24,963 nucleotides of DNA from JAVBPP01 sp031549535 (lineage in GTDB: Bacteria > Bacillota > Clostridia > Oscillospirales > Acutalibacteraceae). A program made the translations under genes and the position numbers. Shown here piece after piece: positions 1 through 7,188 of this stretch (positions within the stretch are counted from its first letter, which is position 1; each line of letters opens with the position of its first letter). Where the stretch lies: NCBI GenBank assembly GCA_031549535.1, contig JAVBPP010000100.1:1-24963 (forward strand), given 5' to 3'. Under the pieces are notes generated by a model that was not told the DNA's origin, did not search any database, and saw only the letters and a list, made by a program, of their open reading frames with translations.

Positions 1-283
1 CGTCTATGCCGAGCAGGCAGGCGGTTTCCACCATGCCGTGCGCCTGTGCAAGTTCCGCATCCGCCGCAAGGGTATTCAATGTCAAATAGACCTTCACAGC
101 GCGCGCATGGCAGTAGCGAACGGCATCGCGCAGCGCCGCATCATCAAAATTAGCCGCCCCCCGCCGGGCGTTTAAGACAGAACCCCCCAGGTACACCGCA
201 TCTGCGCCGCAACGCACAGCGGCGCGCAACGCATCGGGGCTCCCTGCGGGGGCTAAAATTTCAGGCCTTTGGTTTCGGCTCAA
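1..283 (-). CDS. U32 family peptidase, N-terminal part (cut by window edge)
   Basis: The minus-strand translation begins MSRNQRPEILAPAGSPDALR and continues with AVRCGADAVYLGG, NARRGAANF and KVYLTLNTL. These are the N-terminal signatures of peptidase family U32 (collagenase-like/YegQ-type). Only about 94 residues are inside the window, and the C-terminal end lies beyond position 1. The start is almost forced: an in-frame TGA lies at 289-287, and the first usable start is TTG at 283, which overlaps the zapA stop codon (TTGA). The pair is therefore probably translationally coupled in one operon. Some family members act in tRNA or 23S rRNA hydroxylation rather than proteolysis, and the visible part cannot distinguish these roles. 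Confidence 0.88.
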   Translation of the reverse strand, partial: MSRNQRPEILAPAGSPDALRAAVRCGADAVYLGGSVLNARRGAANFDDAALRDAVRYCHARAVKVYLTLNTLAADAELAQAHGMVETACLLGID

Positions 284-630
284 TTGTCAGTCAACCGCGA
301 GCGCAGAACGCTCTTTTCTTTGTTCAGGCGCTCCACCTCGCGCTTGGCGATTTCGGCGTCCGCACGGGCGCGGGAGGCATCCTCCAGATATTCCTGAATC
401 TGCGAGCGCAGATGTTCGGAGGTCTGCGTTGCCTTTTTGGCGCTGTCCGCATACTCCAGCGCGGCCAAAACGGCACCCTGTGTGATGGAGAGACGCGGAT
501 TCTCTTTCAACAACTTGTTCAAGCGAGAATCCAATTCATTACCCAGTGCAAGGGTATATTTGGTATCGTCATCCGTCGTCAGGAAATAATCTGTGCCGCA
601 GATGGTTACCTTGACCTTGTTCTTTCCCAT
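280..630 (-). CDS. zapA: Cell division protein ZapA
   Basis: The protein has 116 residues. The N-terminal half (NKVKVTICGTDYFLTTDDD, then YTLALGNELDSRLNKLL) matches the ZapA fold. The C-terminal half, from about residue 65, is a charged heptad-rich coiled coil ending KEKSVLRSRL. ZapA binds FtsZ at midcell and bundles protofilaments, and the coiled coil mediates multimerisation. The ATG at 630 is the only plausible start because an in-frame TGA lies at 642-640. A purine-rich AAGAGG lies about 11 bases upstream, with AAAGGA directly abutting the start. It sits directly upstream of, and overlaps, the U32 peptidase gene, an arrangement commonly seen in Clostridia. Confidence 0.88.
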   Translation of the reverse strand: MGKNKVKVTICGTDYFLTTDDDTKYTLALGNELDSRLNKLLKENPRLSITQGAVLAALEYADSAKKATQTSEHLRSQIQEYLEDASRARADAEIAKREVERLNKEKSVLRSRLTDN

Positions 631-673
631 TCCTTTGTTTCATCCTCTTATCATTATCGTAACACTTTAATGT

Positions 674-702
674 ATTATACAACAAAAATCAGCCGGAGAA
701 AA
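674..702 (-). promoter_or_regulatory. Probable promoter of zapA
   Basis: A perfect TATAAT on the minus strand (674-679) lies about 45 bases upstream of the zapA start. At 17-bp spacing the -35 candidate is a weak TTTTCT (697-702). The -10 match and the AT-rich context support the call, but the -35 is poor. Confidence 0.45.
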
Positions 703-741
703 TAGAAAACGTGAAAACTTTACACATAATTTATATCTGAA

Positions 742-773
742 AAACCGGGCGGACAAAAACGCCCGCCCGGTTT
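742..773 (-). terminator. Rho-independent terminator after rubrerythrin
   Basis: The arms AAACCGGGCGG (742-752) and CCGCCCGGTTT (763-773) form an 11-bp perfect stem with a 10-base loop. On the minus strand it is followed by a T run (complement of 740-744). It lies just past the rubrerythrin stop. The plus-strand side is also T-rich (771-783), so it could work in both directions. Confidence 0.85.
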
Positions 774-781
774 CTTCTTTT

Positions 782-1321
782 TTAATAATTTTCGGCCTTA
801 ATCTCAAAATAGGCCTGTGGATGCGCGCAAGTGGGGCAAACGGTGGGCGCATTTTTGCCCACATGCAGGTGGCCGCAGTTTCTGCAAACCCAAACAACCT
901 CATCGCTGCGCTCAAACGCAATGCCCTCTTGTAGGTTGGAGAGCAGCTTGTTGTAACGCGCCTCGTGTGAGGCCTCAATCTTCGCAACGCTCTCAAACAG
1001 CGCCGCGATGCGGGTAAAGCCTTCCGCCCTTGCGGTTTCGGCAAAGCCCTTATACATATCTGTCCACTCATAGTTTTCGCCCGCTGCCGCGTCCGCCAGG
1101 TTTTCCGTTGTGCCGGGGACTTTGCCGCCGTGCAGCTCCTTAAACCAGAGCTTGGCGTGCTCCTTCTCGTTTTCCGCGGTTTCTGTAAAGATTGCGGCAA
1201 TCTGTTCATAACCTTCTTTTTTTGCCTGAGAGGCATAGTAGCTGTACTTGTTCCGTGCCTGTGATTCGCCCGCAAATGCCGCCATCAGGTTCGCTTCTGT
1301 TTTACTGCCCTTGAACTCCAT
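782..1321 (-). CDS. rbr: Rubrerythrin
   Basis: The product is a 179-residue diiron peroxidase that reduces hydrogen peroxide in the cytoplasm of anaerobes. The N-terminal ferritin-like four-helix domain contains the ligand motif GESQAR (Glu19) and ENEKEH (Glu52, His55). A second half with FESVAKIEASHEARY supplies the remaining carboxylate and histidine. The C-terminal rubredoxin-like domain has two knuckles, VCRNCG and CPTC, which bind a single iron. ATG 1321 (MEFKGSKTEANL) is preferred over an upstream ATG at 1339 because GGAGGT (1329-1334) lies 7 bases before it. It is monocistronic, with its own promoter and terminator. Confidence 0.96.
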   Translation of the reverse strand: MEFKGSKTEANLMAAFAGESQARNKYSYYASQAKKEGYEQIAAIFTETAENEKEHAKLWFKELHGGKVPGTTENLADAAAGENYEWTDMYKGFAETARAEGFTRIAALFESVAKIEASHEARYNKLLSNLQEGIAFERSDEVVWVCRNCGHLHVGKNAPTVCPTCAHPQAYFEIKAENY

Positions 1322-1377
1322 GGTCTCTACCTCCATCAAAAGATTTTGCCTGAAAACATATCCTGTTCCAGGTTAAC

Positions 1378-1406
1378 AGTATACCAAAATTTCTGTGCGC
1401 TTACAA
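1378..1406 (-). promoter_or_regulatory. Promoter of rubrerythrin
   Basis: On the minus strand TTGTAA (1401-1406) is followed after 17 bp by TATACT (1378-1383). A TGG directly before the -10 makes it an extended -10. It lies about 57 bases upstream of the rubrerythrin start. No clear PerR-type inverted repeat was found around it by eye. Confidence 0.7.
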
Positions 1407-1479
1407 GTCCATTTTCCAATTTTCAAACAAAAGTTCAGTTTATTGTCTATTTGTGCTGGGAATTGAAATGAATTTGCGG

Positions 1480-1485
1480 TATAAT
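1480..1485 (+). promoter_or_regulatory. -10 element of a divergent promoter for the amidohydrolase gene
   Basis: A perfect TATAAT lies 33 bases upstream of ATG 1518, within the divergent gap with rubrerythrin. No convincing -35 box is visible at 16-18 bp spacing. Confidence 0.4.
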
Positions 1486-1517
1486 ACCTTTTGTTATGAC
1501 GAAAGGCAGTGGTTGAC

Positions 1518-2798
1518 ATGAAGCAGGAAACAACGGAACAGTGGTTATACGCAAAAATAAGGGAGTTGCCGGTTATCGACACACACGAGCATCTGCCCTG
1601 GGATGAGCAGGAGGCACTCGCGCAGCCGCAGGATATTTTGAGCGAATACCTCTCTCATTACCTAAGCTCTGATTTGCGCTCCGCAGGGGCGAGCGGGGAG
1701 CTGCTCAACTTTGTGCGTGACTGTGAACACGATTTGCGCATGCGCTGGGAGTTCATTCGCCCGTATTGGGACGCCTGCCGCCACACCGGCTATGCCAGGG
1801 CGCTGGACATTGCCGTGAAGGAATTGTATGGCTTTGACGGCATCACGCAGGAAAATCTGCTGCCTGTAAACGAGGCGTTTCTGCGTGCGCGCAAGCCGGG
1901 GCGCATGCACGCGCTGCTGCGGGAGCACTGCGGCATAGAAATCAGCGTTTTGGATCGTTGGGTGCATCTTACGGGTGAGAACCCGCTGTTTTTGCGGGCG
2001 TATGCCCCGGCGGAGTTGATTATGCCCTACGGCATTGAGGGCTGCGCCGACCCCTGCGCCTACCTGCAGCAGAAGCACGGTAGGGCCATACAGACACTTG
2101 AGGACTGGAAATGGGCAATGGAACGGGAGCTGGACGCAGTTTTGGCGGCCTATCATTCCCGTGTGCTCAAATGTGCCCTGGCTTATGACAGGACGCTTGC
2201 GTTCGCCCAGGTGGCACAGGGTGAGGCCGAAGCGCTGTTTGCCCGGTGGCTGGAAACGCCTGCCCGGGGCAGGGGGCAATTTCCCGCCGCGCTGCAGGAT
2301 TATTTGATGCACCACCTGCTCACTCTGGCAAATGCGCGGGCGCTGACATTGCAGCTGCATACCGGCCTGTTGGAGGGGAACGGGAACACCCTGTCCAACA
2401 GCGACCCCATGCTGCTGAACCCCCTGTTCGGCAAATATCCGCGCGTGACGTTTGATTTGTTTCACATCAGCTACCCCTTTGAAAAAACAGCCTGTGCGCT
2501 GGCGAAAATGTTTCCGAATGTCACGTTGGATCTGTGCTGGGCACACATTATCTCTCCAAGCGCCTGCCGCGCGGCACTGCATGATTTTTTGGACGCCGTG
2601 CCCTACACCAAAATTTCAGCCTTTGGCGGGGACTATTTGTTTGCGGACGGCGTGGCGGGGCATTTGGAACTCTCGCGCCAAAGCGTTTCCCGCGTGCTGG
2701 CGGAAAAAGTAGCGGATGGCGTTTTCAGCAAGGAGCGTGCGCTGGAGATAGCAAAAGCGTTGTATTATGACAATCCCAAACGAATTTTTCAAATTTAA
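1518..2798 (+). CDS. Amidohydrolase-superfamily metalloenzyme (uronate isomerase-like)
   Basis: This 426-residue protein has the superfamily metal-binding pattern. VIDTHEHLP gives the HxH pair (His23, His25). Further candidate ligands are a His in TLQLHTG (about residue 280), a His in DLFHISYP (about 315) and an Asp in FGGDY (about 372). The C-terminal half resembles the TIM barrel of uronate isomerase-like and Amidohydrolase_2 proteins, with a long helical insertion (residues 40-250). The substrate is unknown, and no uronate or sugar genes adjoin it. ATG 1518 is preferred. GTG 1509 is in frame, but AAAGG (1502-1506) would be only 2 bases from it and is about 11 bases from the ATG. It appears to be a single-gene unit. 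Confidence 0.75.
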   Translation: MKQETTEQWLYAKIRELPVIDTHEHLPWDEQEALAQPQDILSEYLSHYLSSDLRSAGASGELLNFVRDCEHDLRMRWEFIRPYWDACRHTGYARALDIAVKELYGFDGITQENLLPVNEAFLRARKPGRMHALLREHCGIEISVLDRWVHLTGENPLFLRAYAPAELIMPYGIEGCADPCAYLQQKHGRAIQTLEDWKWAMERELDAVLAAYHSRVLKCALAYDRTLAFAQVAQGEAEALFARWLETPARGRGQFPAALQDYLMHHLLTLANARALTLQLHTGLLEGNGNTLSNSDPMLLNPLFGKYPRVTFDLFHISYPFEKTACALAKMFPNVTLDLCWAHIISPSACRAALHDFLDAVPYTKISAFGGDYLFADGVAGHLELSRQSVSRVLAEKVADGVFSKERALEIAKALYYDNPKRIFQI

Positions 2799-2985
2799 AG
2801 AATTTTTTCAATTTTTGCAATAAATTGCTTTCGTTGCGCGTTAATACAGTGAAACCAGTTTTTCCAAGCTGAAACAACAAATGTTTTGATATAGATGCCT
2901 TTTTGGTTTGCGGGATAGAACATGGCGCGGGAGAAACGCTTGTTGGGCGTTGAATGGGAGAATTGGTTATTAAGGAGAAAAGGCT

Positions 2986-3576
2986 ATGCTCCAAAACCTG
3001 TCACCGCCGGGGGATTCACCGGCGCTCCGACAGCCTGTCAACCCGGTTGACGACGCATTGATTCTTAGTGTTGCACAGGGGGACAGCGAGGCTTTTGCCG
3101 CTCTTTATGAGCAGACGAAGTCCGCCGTCTATGGCTTCGCCTTGTCTATTTTGCGTGACCCGCACTCTGCCGAGGATGTGATGCAGGATACCTATATTCA
3201 CATTCACAAAAACGCCTACTGGTACCGCCCACAGGGAAAACCCATGGCGTGGATACTTACCATCGTACGTAACCTTGCCTACACCCGCCTGCGGGAAAAG
3301 AAAAAGCAGGAAAACCCCGAAAATGTCGAATGGGTCGCGGCCTATGAGCCCGACCGGGAGCAGGATTCCTTGAATGGCATGCTTTTGGACACGGCGCTGC
3401 GCATTCTGCCGGAGGAGGAACGACAAATCGTCATCCTCTTCAGCGTTTCGGGCATGAAACACCGGGAAATAGCCTCATTATTGCAACTTCCACTGGCCAC
3501 TGAGCTTTCAAAATATAGAAGATCCATTCAAAAACTCAAAGACTTTTTGGAGAAAGAAGGTGAGGCTCGTGCATGA
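2986..3576 (+). CDS. ECF (group IV) RNA polymerase sigma factor
   Basis: The 196-residue protein contains sigma region 2 (DSEAFAALYEQTKSAVYGFA, then DPHSAEDVMQDTYIHIHKNA, about residues 33-75) and sigma region 4 (LRILPEEERQIVILFSVSGM, then KHREIASLLQLPL, about 137-172). It has no regions 1 or 3. AAGGAG lies 8 bases before the ATG. Its last codons overlap the start of the anti-sigma gene, so the pair is translationally coupled and presumably autoregulated. No clear ECF-type promoter was found in the 187-bp gap upstream (2799-2985). One oddity is LPLATELSKYRRSIQK near the C-terminus, where many relatives have a GTV/GTVKSR-like segment in the recognition helix. Confidence 0.9.
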   Translation: MLQNLSPPGDSPALRQPVNPVDDALILSVAQGDSEAFAALYEQTKSAVYGFALSILRDPHSAEDVMQDTYIHIHKNAYWYRPQGKPMAWILTIVRNLAYTRLREKKKQENPENVEWVAAYEPDREQDSLNGMLLDTALRILPEEERQIVILFSVSGMKHREIASLLQLPLATELSKYRRSIQKLKDFLEKEGEARA

Positions 3577-5236
3577 AAAAGACATTACAGAGCGTCTGAA
3601 GCTTGCCGTTCAGGAAGCTACGCCGGATGTCTTCTCCCACATTCTCACATCACTAGACGCGAAGGAGCGCACAGCCGCCCTTCTTGATATACAGGATAAA
3701 CCGCGCAAGAGGACTTCCCCGGTTATGAAAAGGCTGGCCGCAGCAGCTGCGGTGTTGCTGGTGCTTGTCACAGGGGGCTGGGCGGCCTTCTCCCGCTACA
3801 ATGCGGTTGCAACGGTGGAGCTGGATGTGAACCCCTGCATTACCCTGCGCACGAACCGCAAAAACGCCATCGTTGCCGCAGACGGAATGAATCCGGAGGC
3901 ACAGACCCTGTTAAGCAAGCTGGATTTAAAAAATAAATCCATAGATACAGGCGTGAAATCCGTATTTCTTTCTCTGCTGGCCGAGCATTATATAGATGAA
4001 AATCAAAACTCGGTGCTTGTTTCCATTGCGAACTCCAACGAAAAACGCGGCGCGCAGCTGCAGCAAAAGATGGTGTCGCAGGTGCAAACCGTTTTGCACA
4101 GCAACCATGTGGAGGCAGCCGTCATCAGCCAGGTAATTCCTTCGGATAAACGTGTGCAGGAGCTTGCGGCGCAAAACGGAATTTCCCTGGGCAAGGCCAC
4201 GCTAATTGATAAAATGGTCAGCCAGGACGGCAATTTGAACTTCAAGGATGTCGCGAAGCTTTCCATCAACGATATCAGCCTCATTGCGCAGACGAAGAAC
4301 TTGGAACTCAATGGAATCAGCTTCAGCGGCAGCACAAACAGCGGCAACTATATCGGCGAGGACAGTGCAAAGGCAATCGCAAGCACACATGCCGGCGTTC
4401 CGCTGTTACAATGGAAAAACGCAAGCTGTACACTGGACTGCCGCGGCGGAGAGATGATATACAGCCTTTCGTTCGCGAGAGGTACGCAGAACTTCAGCTA
4501 TGAGATAGACGCGAAGAGCGGGGCGGTTGTGTCCCACCAAAACGATGTGCAGCAGCCCACGAAGCCCGTTACGCCCAGCCAGGCAAATTCCGGCTCCGGA
4601 AGCACAACTTCCGGCACCGGTTCAAATACAGGCTCCGGGACTAGTACCGTTTCTCCGACTGGTTCAACAAGCGGTACTGGTTCCGGGACCAAGAGAACAA
4701 ACAACGTATTTTCGCCCTTGATTGGGCTGGCGCGGGCAACAGAAATTGCGTTGACTCACGCGAAGGCTCTGGTTGGCGCCTACGGATTATCCGTGGATGC
4801 GAGCAAAGAAGACGGCAAGGAAATTTATACGGTCACCTTCAAATCGGACGGAAAGCGTTACACCTATAAAATTGACGCAGTGAGCGGCAGGGTGCTGGAT
4901 TGGCTGGCGGAACAGCTGGAACCGGAATCAACAAAAAAACCGCCGGCAACCAAGCGCGAAACCACAACGAAAAAACCGGAACCGCCCACACAGAAACCGA
5001 CTACGACGAAGCAGAACACCACACGCGGTTTGATCAGCGCAGGTAAGGCGAAGGAAATTGCGCTGAATCATGCAAAGCTGAAGGAAAAGGACGTCAGCAA
5101 GCTTGACGTAGAGCTGGATCGCAGATTTTTCGGTGTGCTGTATCAATACGAAGTGGTCTTCAGCTACCAGGGCAAGAAATATCAGTATGATATTGACGCT
5201 TACAACGGCTATATCATTGATTCGCAAGTCGAATAG
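3569..5236 (+). CDS. Membrane anti-sigma factor with RsgI-like domain and PepSY repeats
   Basis: About 555 residues. A cytoplasmic segment of about 50 residues (ITERLKLAVQEATPDVFSHI) presumably binds the sigma factor. One transmembrane helix follows (about residues 55-74). Then comes an RsgI-type extracytoplasmic domain beginning VATVELDVNPCITL; in RsgI proteins self-cleavage between Asn and Pro at this motif has been reported. Three PepSY-like repeats follow (near DNA 4350-4540, 4725-4910 and 5030-5230), each ending Y-x-I/Y-D-A..G. They are joined by a Ser/Gly/Thr linker and a Pro/Thr/Lys linker that look disordered and could span the wall. GTG 3569 is preferred because AAGGTGA lies 6 bases upstream; GTG 3560 is an alternative. 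It overlaps the sigma gene. Inference: an envelope-stress sensor. Confidence 0.85.
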   Translation: MHEKDITERLKLAVQEATPDVFSHILTSLDAKERTAALLDIQDKPRKRTSPVMKRLAAAAAVLLVLVTGGWAAFSRYNAVATVELDVNPCITLRTNRKNAIVAADGMNPEAQTLLSKLDLKNKSIDTGVKSVFLSLLAEHYIDENQNSVLVSIANSNEKRGAQLQQKMVSQVQTVLHSNHVEAAVISQVIPSDKRVQELAAQNGISLGKATLIDKMVSQDGNLNFKDVAKLSINDISLIAQTKNLELNGISFSGSTNSGNYIGEDSAKAIASTHAGVPLLQWKNASCTLDCRGGEMIYSLSFARGTQNFSYEIDAKSGAVVSHQNDVQQPTKPVTPSQANSGSGSTTSGTGSNTGSGTSTVSPTGSTSGTGSGTKRTNNVFSPLIGLARATEIALTHAKALVGAYGLSVDASKEDGKEIYTVTFKSDGKRYTYKIDAVSGRVLDWLAEQLEPESTKKPPATKRETTTKKPEPPTQKPTTTKQNTTRGLISAGKAKEIALNHAKLKEKDVSKLDVELDRRFFGVLYQYEVVFSYQGKKYQYDIDAYNGYIIDSQVE

Positions 5237-5323
5237 CGCCGGGCTGTTTGGCGATATACATCCTTTCTCTTTCTTATTTTTTGACATCTTCTTTTCTTCT
5301 TGACTCTCCAATTCTCCTCAATC

Positions 5324-5365
5324 GCAAAAAACGCGTTGACCCAACAGGGTCCTCGCGTTTTTTGC
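5324..5365. terminator. Bidirectional terminator between convergent genes
   Basis: Perfect 12-bp arms GCAAAAAACGCG (5324-5335) and CGCGTTTTTTGC (5354-5365) enclose a second stem GACCC/GGGTC with an AACA loop. A and T runs in the arms give a U tract on either strand. It separates the plus-strand anti-sigma gene from the minus-strand methyltransferase. Confidence 0.9.
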
Positions 5366-5402
5366 ATGTCCGGGGGAGAGAGCGCATATGGATAGTATAA
5401 GT

Positions 5403-5966
5403 CTAGCGTCTGCGCTTTGCGTAATCGGCGCTACGTTTTTCGGCTATAAAAACAAAGTAGCCGTTAATCTCCTGAATCAAGACGCCGCCGAAAATAGAGA
5501 TAAACTTGTTTTTATACCAATCCCGGCGTTTTGTAACCATATACATGGTTCCGCCCGGCGCAAGGCGGTTAAAGCCCTTTTCGATAAAATGTTTTGCAAC
5601 GCTGAAATCGCTGTGATAGGGCGGGTTGGACAAAATGGCGCTAAAGCCGGAGCCGTCCAGGTTCCGGAATCCGTCGCTCTGCACGATGCGCACGCCGGCT
5701 ACGCCGTTTCGCTCCGCATTTTCCGCAGCGAGGGTAACGGCCAGTGCATCCATGTCAACCATAGTCACGCGCTGCGCGCCAATCTGCTTTGCGGCCCAAA
5801 TGCCGACAATACCATACCCGCAGCCCAAATCAAGCAGCTTATCCTCCGGGGAAAGCTGCACACAGGAGAGCATAGCCAGCGTTCCGGCGTCCGGTGCGTT
5901 GGGGGAAAACAGAGCCGGGTGCGTTTGAACGTGCAGCTGCACGCCGTTCAATTCCATTGTTATCAT
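5403..5966 (-). CDS. Class I SAM-dependent methyltransferase, RsmC-like
   Basis: The 187-residue protein has the SAM-binding motif LLDLGCGYGIVG followed by the acidic VDMDALAV, and the N-methyltransferase motif SNPPYH. These are hallmarks of the MTS domain found in the 16S rRNA guanine-N2 methyltransferases RsmC/RsmG-like group. The segment GVQLHVQTHPALFSP at the N-terminus is typical of the short single-domain Gram-positive form. ATG 5966 (MITMELNG) is chosen because AAAGGA lies about 9 bases upstream. The longer ORF to 6047 would run into the insertion element at 6019-6147. RNA modification is likely, but the exact substrate base is inferred from family only. Confidence 0.85.
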   Translation of the reverse strand: MITMELNGVQLHVQTHPALFSPNAPDAGTLAMLSCVQLSPEDKLLDLGCGYGIVGIWAAKQIGAQRVTMVDMDALAVTLAAENAERNGVAGVRIVQSDGFRNLDGSGFSAILSNPPYHSDFSVAKHFIEKGFNRLAPGGTMYMVTKRRDWYKNKFISIFGGVLIQEINGYFVFIAEKRSADYAKRRR

Positions 5967-5989
5967 GCCGGTAATCCTTTTTTGAAAAT

Positions 5990-6018
5990 AGTATGGCATA
6001 TCCGTTTCATAATCGCAA
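5990..6018 (-). promoter_or_regulatory. Promoter of the methyltransferase gene, abutting an insertion element
   Basis: On the minus strand TTGCGA (6013-6018) is followed after 17 bp by CATACT (5990-5995), with TGC before the -10. The -35 box lies inside the 10-bp direct repeat that flanks the element at 6019-6147. The insertion therefore left the core promoter intact but replaced everything upstream of it. Confidence 0.55.
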
Positions 6019-6147
6019 TAGGTAATTGTAAAAGTCCGGACGCGCAATGCGCGCCCCTACATGTCGTAGATCGCCTTCTTAAGGCGCATATATATTGTAG
6101 GGGCGGCCATTGGCCGTCCGCTGCTGCATATATTTCGCAATTGCCTA
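6019..6147. mobile_element. 129-bp MITE-like element with 10-bp target duplication
   Basis: The terminal inverted repeats are TAGGTAATTG (6019-6028) and CAATTGCCTA (6138-6147), matching at 9 of 10 positions. The direct repeat ATAATCGCAA occurs immediately outside both ends (6009-6018 and 6148-6157), as expected of a target-site duplication. Inside are two further inverted arms, CGGACGCGCAATGCGCGCCC near 6038-6057 and GGGGCGGCCATTGGCCGTCC near 6100-6119. Each also contains its own small palindrome (GCGCAATGCGC, GGCCATTGGCC). There is no coding capacity, so any mobility must have used a transposase acting in trans. Confidence 0.8.
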
Positions 6148-6174
6148 ATAATCGCAAGCGAAGGAGGAAAATTT

Positions 6175-7005
6175 ATGTTTGCCGTTTTACAGCCGCTGCC
6201 GCTTGAGACCGGAATAAAAGCGCGTCTGCGCAAGCGTTTTCACCCCCCGCAGCCGGAACTGCGTGCGGTGCGCGTTCCCGCCGGCTTGGGATTTTATGAG
6301 CTGGATGTGCCGCAAGGAGCGGGCGGCATACCTTGGCAGTCCGTTTGCGAGGCGGGCGGAACCCTTGCCCGCAAACTATTGTTGCCGGAGGGGCTGCGTT
6401 TGCCGCCGGACAGCGGTTGTGAGGTGTTGCAGTGCAACAGATATCAGCCGCGCCTCCTTTTTAATTCCGCGCTGCGGCTCATTCGCACCTGTGCCTTGGA
6501 GCCGCGCAATACCCAAATTACGGTGCTGGACCGGGGGGCGCATTTTGCGGCCGATATTCGCGCCCTGCTGCCCCATGCCGCAACCGTTCGGGTGATAACA
6601 AGTTTGCCCGGGCGTTATACGCATGCGGTGCGGGCCATTTTGGAGGAGTTCGGCGCAACAGTGTTGCTCTGTGAGGATGTGGAAGCGGCGATGGGCAGCA
6701 CATTTATTTTGGCGTTGGATCACCGAACGGATTTTTTTGCAGGGGATGCGGCCCTGCTCAGCAGTGCGGCGCAGCCCATTCGCGCGCGCTGCCGATTTTC
6801 GGTCACTGCCGGCGGTGCCACGCTGCCTGCGGCGTATCAAGCCCTGCTCCCGCCAGGAGTTGCGCCCGAACGCTTTGCAGAAGCCTTATACGAACATTGC
6901 TGTGTTGCGCCGCTGGGCGGGCTTTGCTATGCACAGTATTTTTTGCATGGCGCTCCGTCCTCGCCGGCGGAGCTTGCGCAGGAAATACGAGCGTATTTTG
7001 GATAA
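6175..7005 (+). CDS. Conserved hypothetical protein, possibly Rossmann-like
   Basis: This 276-residue protein is not assigned to a family I recognise. The middle section (about residues 95-190) alternates predicted strands and helices, with TQITVLDRGAHFAADIRALL, VRVITSLPGRY and GATVLLCEDVEAAMGSTFILALD. This resembles a nucleotide-binding alpha/beta fold, although no GxGxxG loop is visible. It has no signal peptide or membrane helix. AAGGAGG lies 7 bases before the ATG and just after the right-hand repeat of the inserted element, so its original promoter has probably been displaced or replaced. It lies upstream of greA, which has its own promoter. Confidence 0.7.
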   Translation: MFAVLQPLPLETGIKARLRKRFHPPQPELRAVRVPAGLGFYELDVPQGAGGIPWQSVCEAGGTLARKLLLPEGLRLPPDSGCEVLQCNRYQPRLLFNSALRLIRTCALEPRNTQITVLDRGAHFAADIRALLPHAATVRVITSLPGRYTHAVRAILEEFGATVLLCEDVEAAMGSTFILALDHRTDFFAGDAALLSSAAQPIRARCRFSVTAGGATLPAAYQALLPPGVAPERFAEALYEHCCVAPLGGLCYAQYFLHGAPSSPAELAQEIRAYFG

Positions 7006-7042
7006 ATTTTATATTACGCAAAATAGGAAAAACAGGAAATGC

Positions 7043-7071
7043 TTGACAGAACGCTACGCTTTCATTATAAT
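7043..7071 (+). promoter_or_regulatory. Perfect consensus sigma-A promoter for greA
   Basis: TTGACA (7043-7048), exactly 17 bp, then TATAAT (7066-7071). All twelve consensus bases match. Transcription would begin near 7078, leaving a leader of about 110 bases before greA. Confidence 0.92.
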
Positions 7072-7090
7072 AGATAAAATGAATTTTTGG

Positions 7091-7120
7091 GCAGTGTTTC
7101 ACTGCGCATTTTCTTTTTTT
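7091..7120 (+). terminator. Possible attenuator in the greA leader
   Basis: GCAGTG (7091-7096), a 3-base loop, CACTGC (7100-7105), then GCATTTTCTTTTTTT. It lies about 13-20 bases after the predicted transcription start. The stem is only 6 bp and 4 bases separate it from the first T, so it may cause pausing or partial termination rather than full termination. Confidence 0.45.
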
Positions 7121-7188
7121 AAAGAAATAAACGCTTCTTTGGTTTCATATATTATATCATGGTTATATCGAAAGGAAGGCATGAAAAC

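Noticed and set aside
1340..1500. PerR or other peroxide-response operator at the rubrerythrin promoter
   Set aside because: No convincing inverted AT-rich operator seen by eye next to the -10/-35.
1662..2582. 306-residue minus-strand ORF
   Set aside because: It lies wholly opposite the amidohydrolase gene, has no Shine-Dalgarno and its composition (Gln/Arg/Ala-rich) is that of an antisense frame of a GC-rich gene.
2799..2985. Autoregulatory ECF promoter upstream of the sigma gene
   Set aside because: GAAAC-like -35 candidates occur, but none has a CGT-type -10 at 16-17 bp, so no call was made.
5388..6206. 272-residue plus-strand ORF
   Set aside because: It is antisense to the RsmC-like methyltransferase and runs through the inserted element; the methyltransferase motifs on the minus strand are decisive.
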